Origin: Cupriavidus sp. D384
Lineage (GTDB): Bacteria > Pseudomonadota > Gammaproteobacteria > Burkholderiales > Burkholderiaceae
Assembly: GCF_001652915.1 (NCBI RefSeq)
Contig: NZ_BBQI01000009.1
Coordinates: 124,001 to 188,000, forward strand
DNA length: 64,000 nucleotides
Direction: 5' to 3'
Positions within the stretch are counted from its first letter, which is position 1, and each line of letters starts with the position of its first letter. A model generated the notes under the pieces. The model was given only the letters and a program-made list of their open reading frames with translations, was not told the origin of the DNA and ran no database searches. A program made the translations under genes and the position numbers. This document shows positions 1 through 8,802 of the stretch, in pieces.

Positions 1-1150
1 CGGCGGCGGCGGTCAGTGCCGAGGCCGCGTACTTGACGCCATGGTGCTCCTCGAACCGCGACTTCAGCCCGCGCAGGATCTGCACGGTCTGGTCCACCGA
101 CGGCTCGACCACGTCGATCTTCTGGAAACGACGCGACAGGGCCGCATCTTTCTCGAAAATGCCGCGATATTCCGTGAACGTGGTGGCACCCACGCACTTG
201 AGCTGGCCCGACGACAGCGCCGGCTTGAGCAGGTTGCTGGCGTCCAGCGTGCCGCCCGATGCGGCGCCCGCGCCGATCAGCGTGTGGATTTCGTCGATGA
301 ACAGGATCGCGTGCGGATTGTCCTTGAGCGACTTCAGCACGCCCTTGAGGCGCTGCTCGAAATCGCCGCGGTACTTCGTGCCGGCCAGCAGCGCGCCCAT
401 GTCGAGCGAGTACACGGTAGCCTTTTCCAGGATATCGGGCACTTCGTTCTTGGTGATGCGCCAGGCCAGGCCTTCCGCGATGGCGGTCTTGCCAACGCCA
501 GCCTCGCCCACCAGCAGCGGGTTGTTCTTGCGCCGGCGGCACAGGACCTGCACCACGCGCTCCACCTCGCTGTCGCGGCCGATCAGCGGATCGATCTTGC
601 CGGCCTTGGCGAGCGCGTTCAGGTTCTGGGTGTATTGCTCGAGCGGGCTTTCCTTGCCGTCACCGCCCTCGCCTTCGGGGTTGCCCTCGCCGTGCTTGGC
701 CGGTTCGGCCTGGTCCTTGCGGATGCCGTGGCTGATGAAGTTGACCACGTCCAGGCGCGTCACGCCCTGCTGCTGCAGGTAGTACACCGCGTGGGAATCC
801 TTTTCGCCGAAGATGGCCACCAGCACGTTGGCGCCAGTCACCTCCTTCTTGCCATTCGACGTCGACTGCACGTGCATGATGGCGCGCTGGATCACACGCT
901 GGAAACCCAGCGTGGGCTGCGTGTCCACTTCGTCGGTGCCTGGCACGACGGGCGTGTTGTCTGCGATGAAATTCTTCAGACTGGTGCGCAAGTCCTCGAT
1001 ATTGGCCGCGCACGCGCGCAGCACTTCAGCTGCTGTGGGGTTGTCGAGCAACGCCTGCAACAGGTGCTCCACGGTAATGAACTCGTGGCGCGCCTGGCGA
1101 GCCTCGACAAAGGCCATGTGCAGACTTACTTCCAATTCTTGCGCAATCAT
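1..1150 (-). CDS. clpA: ClpA, ATP-binding subunit of ClpAP protease (N-terminal 383 codons; runs off the left edge)
   Basis: Hsp100 unfoldase that feeds substrates into ClpP in the cytoplasm. The visible part has the ClpA N-domain (about residues 1-145, beginning [14 protein letters not shown]), a charged linker rich in Gly and Glu, and most of the first AAA+ module. Walker A GEAGVGKT lies near residue 215-222 and Walker B ILFIDEIH near residue 285. The start ATG overlaps the clpS stop (ATGA), so the two are translationally coupled. The rest of the first ATPase domain and all of the second are outside the window. Identification rests on the N-domain, the motifs and the clpS neighbour. Confidence 0.97.
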   Translation of the reverse strand, partial: MIAQELEVSLHMAFVEARQARHEFITVEHLLQALLDNPTAAEVLRACAANIEDLRTSLKNFIADNTPVVPGTDEVDTQPTLGFQRVIQRAIMHVQSTSNGKKEVTGANVLVAIFGEKDSHAVYYLQQQGVTRLDVVNFISHGIRKDQAEPAKHGEGNPEGEGGDGKESPLEQYTQNLNALAKAGKIDPLIGRDSEVERVVQVLCRRRKNNPLLVGEAGVGKTAIAEGLAWRITKNEVPDILEKATVYSLDMGALLAGTKYRGDFEQRLKGVLKSLKDNPHAILFIDEIHTLIGAGAASGGTLDASNLLKPALSSGQLKCVGATTFTEYRGIFEKDAALSRRFQKIDVVEPSVDQTVQILRGLKSRFEEHHGVKYAASALTAAA

Positions 1151-1473
1151 GCTTCCTCCATCACGCACTGCAGGGGATGGCCCGCCTGCCGCGCATGGGT
1201 TGATACAAGCTCGACCTTGGTCGCCGCAATATCCCGCGTGTAGATACCACAAACGCCTTTACCTTCCCGGTGGACGGTGAGCATGATCTGCGTCGCCGTT
1301 TCCCGGTCCCTGCTGAAATACTGCTGCAGGATCATCACGACAAACTCCATCGGAGTGTAGTCGTCATTGAGCAGGAGCACCTTGTACATCGCCGGCGGCT
1401 TGAGCTGCTGCTCTTTCCGCTCGATGACTGTGCCTGCTTCGCGTTGAGGGGTGTTCGCCAGCCGTGTCGCCAT
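1147..1473 (-). CDS. clpS: ClpS, ClpA adaptor for N-end rule substrates
   Basis: Small adaptor that binds the ClpA N-domain and delivers proteins with destabilising N-terminal residues to ClpAP. The 108-residue product has a disordered N-terminus of about 28 residues, then the ClpS fold. The conserved [11 protein letters not shown] motif is at residues 36-46 and [10 protein letters not shown] starts at residue 67; both help form the pocket for N-terminal residues. The stop codon overlaps the clpA start by four bases, the standard clpS-clpA operon of proteobacteria. Upstream is a long divergent intergenic region shared with a cold-shock gene. Confidence 0.97.
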   Translation of the reverse strand: MATRLANTPQREAGTVIERKEQQLKPPAMYKVLLLNDDYTPMEFVVMILQQYFSRDRETATQIMLTVHREGKGVCGIYTRDIAATKVELVSTHARQAGHPLQCVMEEA

Positions 1474-2059
1474 GGCTTTTATTCTAACTCTTACTCACAA
1501 GTCTGCAATTTGGGGAACTGGCCCGGTATTCAAGGGCAGCCCTTCGGAAAAAACCTAGCGTGGCCTACCGCACAAAGGGCGCCTCGCGCACGTTCGCGGT
1601 GCATGATACGTGCCCGCCGACCCCTGCCGGGGCACCGGGCCGGCCGCCAGGCGGCGTTTACAAAATTCCATGCACCACGGCGACAAAGGTACCATCCCCA
1701 GCCGTTTCAATCCCGCCACACCCCACGCCGAGTGGGGAATCTGCCAGCTTGACAGTATGTAGGTTTGACAGAAAAATCGATTGCACATCCGGGCCTGGTC
1801 AGCGAGCCAAGCAAAAAGTCCAGATCGGATGTATCCGTGAGCAGGGAGGCCCACGACCGGCGTAGGTCAGCCATTTGCAGTTCGTTTCCGGAGGCGGTTT
1901 CGTTTCCGGGCGGACGCGGCGGCTGTCCACGCGAATTTCATTTGCGCGGCGCTTTTCGCAGCCGATCCGTCAGGAGCGGCATGCCTGAGCCCGCCAGGGT
2001 GGTTTTCGGCTGGCCATTGGTTTCCCCGCTTGAAATCAGCTTTTTCGTTGGGGGAGTTT
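1474..2059. other. 586-bp intergenic region between divergent clpS and cspA
   Basis: No convincing gene is visible on either strand; short frames here lack a ribosome-binding site and family resemblance. It must hold the promoters of clpS (leftward) and the cold-shock gene (rightward). Two direct copies of TTGACAG, possible -35 hexamers, lie at 1749-1755 and 1765-1771, but neither has a good -10 at the right spacing. The cspA-proximal 290 bp could be a structured 5' leader, as is known for E. coli cspA. That last point is inference. Confidence 0.5.
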
Positions 2060-2269
2060 ATGGCAAGCGGTATCGTCAAATGGTTCAATGACGCCAAGGG
2101 TTTCGGTTTTATCAAGCCGGACGATGGCGAGGAAGAACTGTTTGCGCACTTTTCGGCAATCCAGATGGCAGGCTTCAAGACGCTGAAGGAAGGCCAGCGC
2201 GTTTCGTTCGAGGTGGTGCAAGGCCCGAAGGGCAAGCAAGCCACGAACATCCAGGACGCCGCCCAGTAA
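2060..2269 (+). CDS. cspA: Cold-shock domain protein (CspA family)
   Basis: Single-domain nucleic-acid chaperone of 69 residues. RNP1 (KGFGFI) is at residues 13-18 and RNP2 (LFAHFSAI) at residues 27-34; together they form the aromatic single-strand binding face. The ATG at 2060 is chosen because the protein then begins [18 protein letters not shown], the usual start of the family, and GGGGGAG lies just upstream. An in-frame upstream start would add a tail not found in the family. A strong hairpin terminator follows at 2420-2460. Whether it is cold-induced cannot be told from sequence; many paralogues are constitutive. Confidence 0.96.
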   Translation: MASGIVKWFNDAKGFGFIKPDDGEEELFAHFSAIQMAGFKTLKEGQRVSFEVVQGPKGKQATNIQDAAQ

Positions 2270-2419
2270 AGTGCGCCGCGGCCGAACGCGCCATACAGAG
2301 CCGCGTCGGCCAATGCGGATGTGAAGGGGGCATGCTCCCTTCGGAACGGGATCCTGTGCCACGGCTGGCAATGCCAGCCCGGGGCACGCGCCAAGCGCGT
2401 ACGCCAAGCATCCGGCAAG

Positions 2420-2460
2420 ACGCCCGGCCCATGTGAACCATGGGCCGGGCGTTTCTGTTT
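2420..2460 (+). terminator. Intrinsic terminator downstream of cspA
   Basis: A perfect 14-bp stem (ACGCCCGGCCCATG at 2420-2433 with its complement at 2439-2452) and a 5-nt loop, followed by a T-rich tract. It lies about 150 bp after the cspA stop and just before the 3' end of the leftward VOC gene, so it may serve both. Confidence 0.8.
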
Positions 2461-2519
2461 TCAGCGATTGCGTTCTTCGTCTTCCGCCTGCGCATCCCCG
2501 GCAATGTCTGCGCCGGACG

Positions 2520-2984
2520 CTACTCCGACCAGCCTTCGATCCTGAGACCCGACGCGTCCTCGGCCTCTTCCCGGCTGACCTTGCGGACGGACTGGCCGAA
2601 GCTCCAGACATGGCCTTCCGGATCGCGCGCCGCATAGACGCGATCGCCATAGAACTGGTCTTCGGGCTCGCGCACGATCTGCGCACCGGCGGCGCGAGCG
2701 CGTTCGCAATGCGCGTCGAGCCCTTCGGCCAGTTGCACGTGGACCGCCTGTGTGTTCTTGCCGCCCACCGACGCCGGGCTGGCCGTGTAGTCCGCCCATT
2801 CGCTACCCACCATCAGGTAGCTGTCACGAAAGCGCATTTCGGAGTGCGCAAGGTTTCCGTCCTTGTCGGTGATCACCATCACGCGCTGGAATCCAAACGC
2901 GCGTTCGAGCCAGTCCAGCGCGGCCTTCGGGTCCTTGTAATAGACCGCCGCGCCCAGGGCGGCTCGCTTGAACGGGTCTTCCAT
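2520..2984 (-). CDS. VOC superfamily (glyoxalase/bleomycin-resistance-like) protein
   Basis: A 154-residue protein of the vicinal oxygen chelate fold. It begins MEDPFKRAALGAAVYYKDP and shows the two beta-alpha-beta-beta-beta halves, with DPEGHVWSFGQ near the C-terminus typical of the PhnB/YdcE-like branch. Substrate is not predictable: relatives include isomerases, dioxygenases and drug-binding proteins. The start at 2984 is the first ATG directly before the domain; a longer reading frame upstream has no family similarity. The gene stands alone, facing cspA and divergent from the carbonic anhydrase. Confidence 0.85.
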   Translation of the reverse strand: MEDPFKRAALGAAVYYKDPKAALDWLERAFGFQRVMVITDKDGNLAHSEMRFRDSYLMVGSEWADYTASPASVGGKNTQAVHVQLAEGLDAHCERARAAGAQIVREPEDQFYGDRVYAARDPEGHVWSFGQSVRKVSREEAEDASGLRIEGWSE

Positions 2985-3161
2985 TTCGGGTCTCCGGCAT
3001 CGGTGTCGTGCTGAAGTTGTAGTCCACATCAAGGAAACTTCCCAGCGGCGCGCCGCTTTCGTAGGAGCGCGATTTCTGCATCGATGGCGGCTTCCTAGAC
3101 TGGTCCGAGCCATCCCGCGCGTGTTGCGCGTGGCTGCTTTAGACCATCGGAGTTTCGCCAA

Positions 3162-3929
3162 ATGACACACAAGCTACGGGTTGCCGCATTCGCAGGCGCC
3201 ATCGCCATGGCGTCAGCCAGCGCAACCGGCGCCGAGCCATCGGGCCACGACGCCCATGCCTGGTCCTACGAAGGCACCACGGACCCTTCCCACTGGGGCG
3301 AACTGGCCCCCGACTTCTTCCAATGCGGCACGGGCAAGCGACAATCGCCGCTCGATATCGATGGTGCGACACCGGCCCACCTGGCGGCACTGACGTTTCG
3401 CTATCGGCCTACGCGGGCGAAGGTCGCCAATACCGGGCATACGATCGAGGTCCGCCCCACCAGCGACGAGACGCTGGTAACGTCGGCCGGCAGCTACCGG
3501 CTGGCGCAATTCCACTTTCACACGCCCAGCGAAACGCGCTTTCACGGCAAGGCGTATCCGCTGTCGGCACATTTCGTCCACCAGGACAACCAGGGCCGCG
3601 TCGTCGCCGTGGTCGCGGTCATGTTCCGGATGGGCAAACCCAATCCGCAGCTGGCTACGCTGTTCCGTACGCTGCCCAGGCCAGGTGCGCAGCCCGTGCC
3701 GATTCCCGGCCGGCTCAACATCGCAGGATTGCTGCCCACATCGCAAAACTACTACACGTTCCCGGGCAGCCTGACCACGCCGCCTTGCACCGAGGACGTC
3801 CAGTGGTATGTGATGAAGCAACCGCTGACGGTCTCGCCGCAACAGCTGGCCGCGTTTCGCACCCGCTATCCGATGAACGCGCGGCCGGTCCAGCCGCTGG
3901 ACGGCCGCGAGGTGCTGTCCGGCGACTGA
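3162..3929 (+). CDS. Periplasmic alpha-class carbonic anhydrase
   Basis: Zinc enzyme that interconverts CO2 and bicarbonate outside the inner membrane. The 255-residue precursor has a signal peptide (MTHKLRVAAFAGAIAMASASATGA, cut near residue 24). Alpha-CA hallmarks are complete: the zinc ligands H118 and H120 in QFHFHTPSE and H137 in AHFVH, the active-site SLTTPPCTEDVQW stretch from residue 203, and C55 plus C209 placed for the usual disulfide. It is a single gene with its own downstream hairpin. Periplasmic alpha-CAs help supply bicarbonate at high pH or low CO2 in related bacteria; that role here is inference. Confidence 0.95.
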   Translation: MTHKLRVAAFAGAIAMASASATGAEPSGHDAHAWSYEGTTDPSHWGELAPDFFQCGTGKRQSPLDIDGATPAHLAALTFRYRPTRAKVANTGHTIEVRPTSDETLVTSAGSYRLAQFHFHTPSETRFHGKAYPLSAHFVHQDNQGRVVAVVAVMFRMGKPNPQLATLFRTLPRPGAQPVPIPGRLNIAGLLPTSQNYYTFPGSLTTPPCTEDVQWYVMKQPLTVSPQQLAAFRTRYPMNARPVQPLDGREVLSGD

Positions 3930-3969
3930 GGGCCGACCAGCGTACCCAGGCACCAGAGCACCCAACGAA

Positions 3970-4004
3970 AAACGCCCCGGCCACCTTGCGGTGCCGGGGC
4001 GTTT
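3970..4004. terminator. Bidirectional terminator between carbonic anhydrase and icd
   Basis: Stem AAACGCCCCGGC (3970-3981) pairs with GCCGGGGCGTTT (3993-4004). An A tract precedes it and a T tract follows, so it can end both the rightward carbonic anhydrase and the leftward icd transcript. Confidence 0.8.
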
Positions 4005-4023
4005 GCCGTCTGGTTTGCCAGAC

Positions 4024-5274
4024 TTACATATTGTCGATCATCACCTGGCCGAAGCCCGAGCAAGAGACCTGCGTGGCGCCTTCCAGCAGGCGCGCGAAGT
4101 CGTAAGTGACCTTCTTCGACTGGATCGACTTTTCCATCGAATCGATGATCAGGTCGGCGGCCTCGGTCCAGCCCATGTGTCGCAGCATCATTTCTGCGGA
4201 CAGGATTTCCGAACCCGGATTCACGTAGTCCTTGCCGGCGTACTTCGGCGCGGTGCCGTGCGTGGCCTCGAACATCGCCACCTCGTCAGACATATTGGCG
4301 CCGGGTGCGATGCCGATGCCGCCCACCTGCGCGGCAAGCGCGTCGGAGATGTAGTCGCCGTTCAGGTTCAGCGTGGCAATCACCGAATATTCGGCCGGAC
4401 GCAGCAGCACCTGCTGCAGGAATGCATCGGCAATGACGTCCTTGATCACGATGTCACGCCCGGTCTTGGGGTTCTTGAACCGGCACCACGGGCCGCCATC
4501 GACCAGTTCGGCACCGAACTCTTCCTGTGCCAGCTCGTAACCCCAGTCACGGAATCCACCCTCGGTGAATTTCATGATGTTGCCCTTGTGCACCAGCGTC
4601 ACCGACGGCTTGTCGTTGTCGATCGCATACTGGATCGCCTTGCGCACCAGCCGCTGCGTGCCCTGTTTCGACACGGGCTTCACCCCAACGGCCGACGTAT
4701 CCGGAAAACGGATCTTCTTGACGCCCATCTCGTCCTGCAGGAAGGCAATCAGCTTCTTCGCGCCCTCGCTGCCGGCCTCCCATTCGATGCCGGCATAGAT
4801 GTCTTCCGAGTTCTCACGGAAGATCACCATATTGGTTTTCTCGGGCTCGCGCACCGGCGACGGCACGCCCTTGAAATAGCGCACCGGGCGCAGGCACACG
4901 TAGAGATCGAGCTGCTGGCGCAGCGCCACGTTCAGCGACCGGATGCCGCCGCCGACCGGCGTGGTCAGGGGGCCCTTGATCGACACCACATATTCCTTGA
5001 CCACGTCGAGCGTCTCGTCGGGCAGCCACACATCCGGACCATAAATGCGCGTCGACTTCTCGCCGGCAAAGACCTCCATCCAAGCGATCCTGCGCTGGCC
5101 GCCGTAGGCCTTGGCCACGGCCGCGTCCACCACCTTCAGCATCACCGGGGTGATATCGACACCCGTGCCGTCACCTTCGATATACGGAATGATGGGGTTG
5201 TCCGGCACGTTCAGCGAAAAATCGGCGTTGACCGTGATCTTCTCGCCTGCCGGCACCTTGATGTGCTGATACAT
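4024..5274 (-). CDS. icd: NADP-dependent isocitrate dehydrogenase
   Basis: TCA-cycle enzyme converting isocitrate to 2-oxoglutarate and CO2 with NADPH formation. The 416 residues equal the E. coli length. The substrate and regulatory serine lies in [12 protein letters not shown] at S113, the same position phosphorylated by AceK in E. coli, and [13 protein letters not shown] at residues 31-43 is typical. The ATG at 5274 gives the family N-terminus; the open frame upstream is spurious. The divergent 270-bp upstream region carries a strong palindrome at 5439-5461 that may be an operator. Whether an aceK gene exists is not visible here. Confidence 0.97.
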   Translation of the reverse strand: MYQHIKVPAGEKITVNADFSLNVPDNPIIPYIEGDGTGVDITPVMLKVVDAAVAKAYGGQRRIAWMEVFAGEKSTRIYGPDVWLPDETLDVVKEYVVSIKGPLTTPVGGGIRSLNVALRQQLDLYVCLRPVRYFKGVPSPVREPEKTNMVIFRENSEDIYAGIEWEAGSEGAKKLIAFLQDEMGVKKIRFPDTSAVGVKPVSKQGTQRLVRKAIQYAIDNDKPSVTLVHKGNIMKFTEGGFRDWGYELAQEEFGAELVDGGPWCRFKNPKTGRDIVIKDVIADAFLQQVLLRPAEYSVIATLNLNGDYISDALAAQVGGIGIAPGANMSDEVAMFEATHGTAPKYAGKDYVNPGSEILSAEMMLRHMGWTEAADLIIDSMEKSIQSKKVTYDFARLLEGATQVSCSGFGQVMIDNM

Positions 5275-5438
5275 ATTCGTCTCCAACTGCGGATGGGGGT
5301 GATGACTGGCACCAGGCCGCAGAGCCCAGCGACGCGATTGTGTTGTGCGAGGCATTGTAACGGGCGTTTCGCCGCCGTCACGCGACACCGGCCAATGGCC
5401 TCGGGCGCCCGCGCGCGCCGGGCCAAGGATCGCACATC

Positions 5439-5461
5439 AGTCTTATATAAGACATAAGACT
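5439..5461. promoter_or_regulatory. Nested palindrome TCTTATATAAGA / ATAAGACT, probable operator
   Basis: GTCTTATATAAGAC (5440-5453) is a perfect 14-bp palindrome. It is nested in the inverted repeat AGTCTTAT-N7-ATAAGACT (5439-5461). It sits between divergent icd and the rluE-type gene, in an AT-rich island within GC-rich DNA. The same 12-bp core recurs at 10379-10390. The architecture resembles a GntR-type operator, but the regulator is not identified. Confidence 0.6.
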
Positions 5462-5529
5462 ATCCGTATATTATGCATAAAGCCATATCACGCGCCAACC
5501 TTTGCGCGCAGGCCGTGGCGGCACTGGTG

Positions 5530-5535
5530 GATAAT
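5530..5535 (+). promoter_or_regulatory. -10 box GATAAT close to the rluE-type start
   Basis: GATAAT ends 8 bases before the ATG at 5544, so transcription would begin at about the A of the start codon. There is no Shine-Dalgarno sequence. The -35 region is weak. Similar placement occurs before mutL and the HAD gene. Confidence 0.4.
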
Positions 5536-5543
5536 GCGCGCCC

Positions 5544-6155
5544 ATGACCTTGATCGCCCTCAACAAGCCCTTCCAGATGATGAGCCAGTTCTCCGCGCAT
5601 CCGTCGCGGGCGACGCTGGCCGATTGCGTCGACGTGCCCGGCGTCTATCCGGCCGGACGCCTCGATGCCGACAGCGAAGGCCTGCTGCTGCTGACCGATG
5701 ATGGCGCGCTGCAGACGCGTATCGCCGATCCGAAGCACAAGCTGACCAAGACCTATCTGGCACAGGTGGAAGGCGTACCCGACGACGCCGCGCTGGCCCG
5801 CCTGCGCGCGGGCGTGGATCTTGGAGATTTCACGACGCTGCCAGCGGCCGTACGCGTGGTCGACACACCCGGCTGGCTGTGGGACCGCGATCCGCCGATA
5901 CGCTATCGCGCCGCCATTCCCACCACGTGGGTCGAACTGCAGATTCGCGAAGGCAAGAACCGCCAGGTGCGCAGGATGACGGCCGCTGTTGGCTACCCCA
6001 CGCTTCGGCTGATCCGCGTCGCCATCGGCAAGCTGTCGCTGCCCGATCTTGGCCTGATTCCGGGGCAATGGTGCAAGACGGATGTCCGCATACTGGCACT
6101 TCCAGCCATCGCTTCACATGTCCGAGACGCAATACAAGTGCGCAAGCGTCGGTAA
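5544..6155 (+). CDS. rluE: RluE-type 23S rRNA pseudouridine synthase
   Basis: Isomerises a uridine of 23S rRNA to pseudouridine. The 203-residue protein belongs to the RsuA/RluE group. It opens with LIALNKPFQMMSQFS, has the catalytic motif AGRLDADSEGLLLLT with the nucleophile D41, and carries the late motif GKNRQVRRMTAAVGYPTLRLIR. It lacks an S4 domain, as RluE does, so RluE is preferred over RluB, RluF or RsuA. The start has no Shine-Dalgarno sequence. The gene diverges from icd and is followed about 125 bp later by a small secreted protein gene. Confidence 0.85.
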   Translation: MTLIALNKPFQMMSQFSAHPSRATLADCVDVPGVYPAGRLDADSEGLLLLTDDGALQTRIADPKHKLTKTYLAQVEGVPDDAALARLRAGVDLGDFTTLPAAVRVVDTPGWLWDRDPPIRYRAAIPTTWVELQIREGKNRQVRRMTAAVGYPTLRLIRVAIGKLSLPDLGLIPGQWCKTDVRILALPAIASHVRDAIQVRKRR

Positions 6156-6279
6156 AACGCAGTTACAAATAGTGATAAACATGACGTCAACGGCAGAAGA
6201 TGGCGTCTCGTTTTTGCGAGTGACACGTCTACGCGCGTCGAACCTTCCAAATACTGGATTCATCTCTGAGGTACTCGCA

Positions 6280-6474
6280 ATGAAAAAACTGATCGCTGCC
6301 CTGGTTGTTGGCCTGTTCGCTACCGGCGCTTTCGCCCAGGCTTCGGCTCCCGCTGCTGACGCCGCGCCGGCCGCCAAGGAAGCCGCGAAGCCCGCGAAGT
6401 CCACCCACCACAAGCATTCCTCGACCAAGCACCACGCCAAGAAGGCGGAAGCTTCGGCACCGGCTGCCCAGTAA
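6280..6474 (+). CDS. Small secreted Ala/Lys/His-rich protein
   Basis: A 64-residue product with a clear signal peptide (MKKLIAALVVGLFATGAFAQ, cut near residue 20). The mature part of about 44 residues is almost only Ala, Lys, His, Ser, Pro, Glu and Thr, with KSTHHKHSSTKHHAKK in the centre. The composition resembles small acid-shock (Asr-like) periplasmic proteins, but there is no firm family match and it could equally bind metal through its six histidines. CTGAGG precedes the ATG at 6280. A strong terminator follows at once, so it is monocistronic. Confidence 0.8.
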   Translation: MKKLIAALVVGLFATGAFAQASAPAADAAPAAKEAAKPAKSTHHKHSSTKHHAKKAEASAPAAQ

Positions 6475-6510
6475 GGCGGCTAGCGCGGGCCCGTGTCCGC
6501 GCGTCTGTAG

Positions 6511-6542
6511 AAAGGCAGGCGCCCATGCGACCTGCCTTTTTT
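6511..6542 (+). terminator. Intrinsic terminator of the small secreted protein gene
   Basis: AAAGGCAGG (6511-6519) pairs with CCTGCCTTT (6531-6539) and is followed by a T tract. Confidence 0.85.
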
Positions 6543-6622
6543 CATGTCCCGCGCAGCGGCACGGCTGGCATGGCTGCGCTATGCTCTCGCCTGCAGCAAG
6601 ACCTCCAACGACAAGATCCGCC

Positions 6623-7072
6623 ATGCATCCCGTCTTCAAGACCCTGATGGCCGTAGGCGCCGCCGCGCTGACGAGCCTGGCCCAGGCGCAATCCGCGCTG
6701 CCCGTCATCCCGCTGACCGCCGGCATGTACGCCATCCAGGCCGAAGTGGCTGCGTCGTCCGAAGCGCGCGAGCGCGGGCTGATGTTCCGCAAGTCGATGC
6801 CTGCCAACGCCGGCATGCTGTTCGTGTTCGAGGAAAAGGCCGGGCATTGCTTCTGGATGCGCAACACGGACCTGCCGCTGTCGATCGCCTTCCTGGCCGA
6901 TGACGGGAGCATCGTGAACATCGAGGACATGAAGCCGCAAACCGAAGACAACCACTGCCCGCGCGCGGCCGTGCGCTATGCGCTGGAGATGAACAAGGGC
7001 TGGTTTGCGCAGAAGGGCATCAAGCCCGGCACAAAGATCGGCGGACTGCCGCAGGCGCGGCAGGGGCAATAG
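6623..7072 (+). CDS. DUF192 family exported protein
   Basis: A 149-residue protein with a signal peptide ending near ...SLAQAQ, followed by a single DUF192 domain. Family signatures are RERGLMFRKSMPANAGMLFVFE and CFWMRNTDLPLSIAFLADDGSI, with the ending RYALEMNKGWFAQKGIKPG. DUF192 proteins are small beta-rich exported proteins of unknown biochemical function. The ATG at 6623 gives a normal signal peptide; an upstream in-frame extension would overlap the preceding terminator. Its 3' end faces the yajQ gene across a structured repeat. Confidence 0.9.
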   Translation: MHPVFKTLMAVGAAALTSLAQAQSALPVIPLTAGMYAIQAEVAASSEARERGLMFRKSMPANAGMLFVFEEKAGHCFWMRNTDLPLSIAFLADDGSIVNIEDMKPQTEDNHCPRAAVRYALEMNKGWFAQKGIKPGTKIGGLPQARQGQ

Positions 7073-7084
7073 CCCCCTGCCCAC

Positions 7085-7177
7085 GCGAAGCGGTGCTGGC
7101 TGGACGCGTGGCTGCAAACCGTACAACTGGTACGGCCACGCCGCGCAACGACGCCAGAACCGGTTTGACAGTGTTGC
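7085..7177. repeat. Nested-hairpin intergenic repeat, copy 1
   Basis: About 93 bp folding into three nested stems: outer GGTGCTGGC (7092-7100) with GCCAGAACC (7153-7161), middle GCGTGGC (7106-7112) with GCCACGC (7135-7141), and inner CCGTAC (7119-7124) with GTACGG (7130-7135). A diverged second copy with compensatory stem changes lies at 44272-44361. Both copies abut the TAG stop of a leftward gene (yajQ here, pilT there). Confidence 0.75.
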
Positions 7178-7663
7178 CTAGTCGCGGAAGTTGTTGAAAT
7201 CCAGGGGCGCATCGCTGACGTCCTTGCGCAGCAGTGCAATCACCGACTGCAGGTCGTCGCGCTTGGTGCCAGACACGCGCACCGCGTCGCCCTGGATGCT
7301 GGCCTGCACCTTGATCTTGCTGTCCTTGATCATGCGCACGATCTTCTTGGCCAGGTCGCCTGTCACGCCCTTCTTGATCGTGATGACCTGCTTGACCTTG
7401 TCGCCGCTGACCTTTTCCACCTTGCCGTAGTCCAGGAAGCGCACATCCACGTTGCGCTTGGCCATCTTGTTGATCATCACGTCCTTGACCTGATCGAGCT
7501 TGAAGTCGTCGTCGGCAAACGCGGTCAGTTCACCTTCCTTCTGCTCGATGCGGGCATCGGACCCCTTGAAGTCGAAGCGCGTGGAGATTTCCTTGTTGGA
7601 CTGCTCCACAGCGTTCTTCACTTCCACCATATTGGCTTCACACACTACGTCAAACGACGGCAT
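7178..7663 (-). CDS. yajQ: YajQ family nucleotide-binding protein
   Basis: A 161-residue cytoplasmic protein with two RRM-like halves, beginning [21 protein letters not shown] and ending [11 protein letters not shown]. These match the family along its full length. YajQ homologues bind nucleotides, and in Xanthomonas and Pseudomonas a member binds cyclic-di-GMP and works with a LysR regulator; whether this copy does is inference. CCAGGAGA precedes the ATG at 7663. It is divergent from murB and its stop abuts the nested-hairpin repeat. Confidence 0.95.
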   Translation of the reverse strand: MPSFDVVCEANMVEVKNAVEQSNKEISTRFDFKGSDARIEQKEGELTAFADDDFKLDQVKDVMINKMAKRNVDVRFLDYGKVEKVSGDKVKQVITIKKGVTGDLAKKIVRMIKDSKIKVQASIQGDAVRVSGTKRDDLQSVIALLRKDVSDAPLDFNNFRD

Positions 7664-7725
7664 ATCGATTCTCCTGGTCTTGCGCGGCTCGCCGTTTGCC
7701 CCGGCGACCGGTCCATGCGGTTACG

Positions 7726-7731
7726 TATAAT
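7726..7731 (+). promoter_or_regulatory. -10 box of murB
   Basis: Consensus TATAAT in an AT-rich patch 39 bp before the murB ATG. The -35 is not clear. Confidence 0.5.
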
Positions 7732-7770
7732 CTTGGCCTGCCCCGGTCCGGGGTGCTTTCCCCGTCCTTC

Positions 7771-8781
7771 ATGGCAGATTTTTACGAATTTTATCCCCTG
7801 CGCGCCCACAATACATTCGGGTTCGATGCGCGCGCGCGTCTTGCTGCGCATATTCGCAGCGAATCGGACCTGGTTTCGGCCCTGTCCGACCCGCGCGCGG
7901 CCGGGATGCCGGTGGTGGTGCTCGGAGGTGGCAGCAATGTCGTGCTGACGGGCGATCTTGACGCCTGCGTGCTGCTGATGGAGATCCCGGGCTACGACAT
8001 CGCCGAAGATGGCGCCGACTGGCTCGTCACGGCCGGCGCCGGTGAAAACTGGCACAACCTGGTGAGCCGCACCGTCGCCGACGGCAGGGCGGGCCTGGAA
8101 AACCTGGCCCTGATCCCGGGCACGGCCGGTGCCGCCCCGATCCAGAACATTGGCGCCTATGGCGTGGAACTGCGCGACCGCTTTGCGCGGCTGCGCGCCT
8201 ACGACCGGCAGGCACGCGAATTCGTCACGCTCGACCTGGACGCCTGCGCGTTCGGCTACCGCGACAGCCTGTTCAAGCGCGAGGGCCGCGACCGCTACAT
8301 CATCACGGCCGTGACGCTGCGCCTGCCGAAGGACTGGCAGCCGGTGCTGAACTACGGGGAACTGGCGCGCGAACTGCAAGACATTGCATCGCCCAGCGCC
8401 GCCCAGGTGCGGGACGCGGTGATCGCCATCCGGTCGCGCAAGCTGCCCGACCCCGCACAGATCGGCAATGCGGGATCGTTCTTCAAGAATCCGGTGGTGG
8501 AATCGGTGCAGCGCGATGCGCTGCTGGCAGAGCATCCGGCGCTGGTCAGCTATCCGCAGCCCGACGGCCGCTACAAGCTGGCGGCGGGCTGGCTGATTGA
8601 CCAGTGCGGCTTCAAGGGCCTGGACGACGGCCCGGTGGGCGTCTATGGCAAGCAGGCACTGGTGCTGGTCCATCACGGCGGCGGCACGGGCGCCGCGCTG
8701 TTGAAACTGGCGAACCGCATCGCGGATACGGTCCAGGCACGCTTTGGCGTCAGGATCGAGCCGGAACCAGTGATTCTCTGA
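7771..8781 (+). CDS. murB: UDP-N-acetylenolpyruvoylglucosamine reductase
   Basis: FAD enzyme that reduces the enolpyruvyl group to lactyl in UDP-MurNAc synthesis, the second committed step of peptidoglycan precursors. The 336 residues fit the type I (E. coli) enzyme. FAD-domain motifs are [11 protein letters not shown] and [20 protein letters not shown]. The substrate-domain NAGSFFKNP holds the proton-donor serine, and the C-terminal IEPEPVIL holds the catalytic glutamate. The start at 7771 is chosen because it begins directly with [17 protein letters not shown]; a longer frame upstream would overlap the -10 box. Convergent with ppnP. Confidence 0.96.
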   Translation: MADFYEFYPLRAHNTFGFDARARLAAHIRSESDLVSALSDPRAAGMPVVVLGGGSNVVLTGDLDACVLLMEIPGYDIAEDGADWLVTAGAGENWHNLVSRTVADGRAGLENLALIPGTAGAAPIQNIGAYGVELRDRFARLRAYDRQAREFVTLDLDACAFGYRDSLFKREGRDRYIITAVTLRLPKDWQPVLNYGELARELQDIASPSAAQVRDAVIAIRSRKLPDPAQIGNAGSFFKNPVVESVQRDALLAEHPALVSYPQPDGRYKLAAGWLIDQCGFKGLDDGPVGVYGKQALVLVHHGGGTGAALLKLANRIADTVQARFGVRIEPEPVIL

Positions 8782-8802
8782 GTTCCGGCACGACCGCCCG
8801 CA

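Noticed and set aside
1555..2418. Short frames in the clpS-cspA intergenic region and opposite cspA
   Set aside because: No ribosome-binding sites, atypical composition and no family resemblance.
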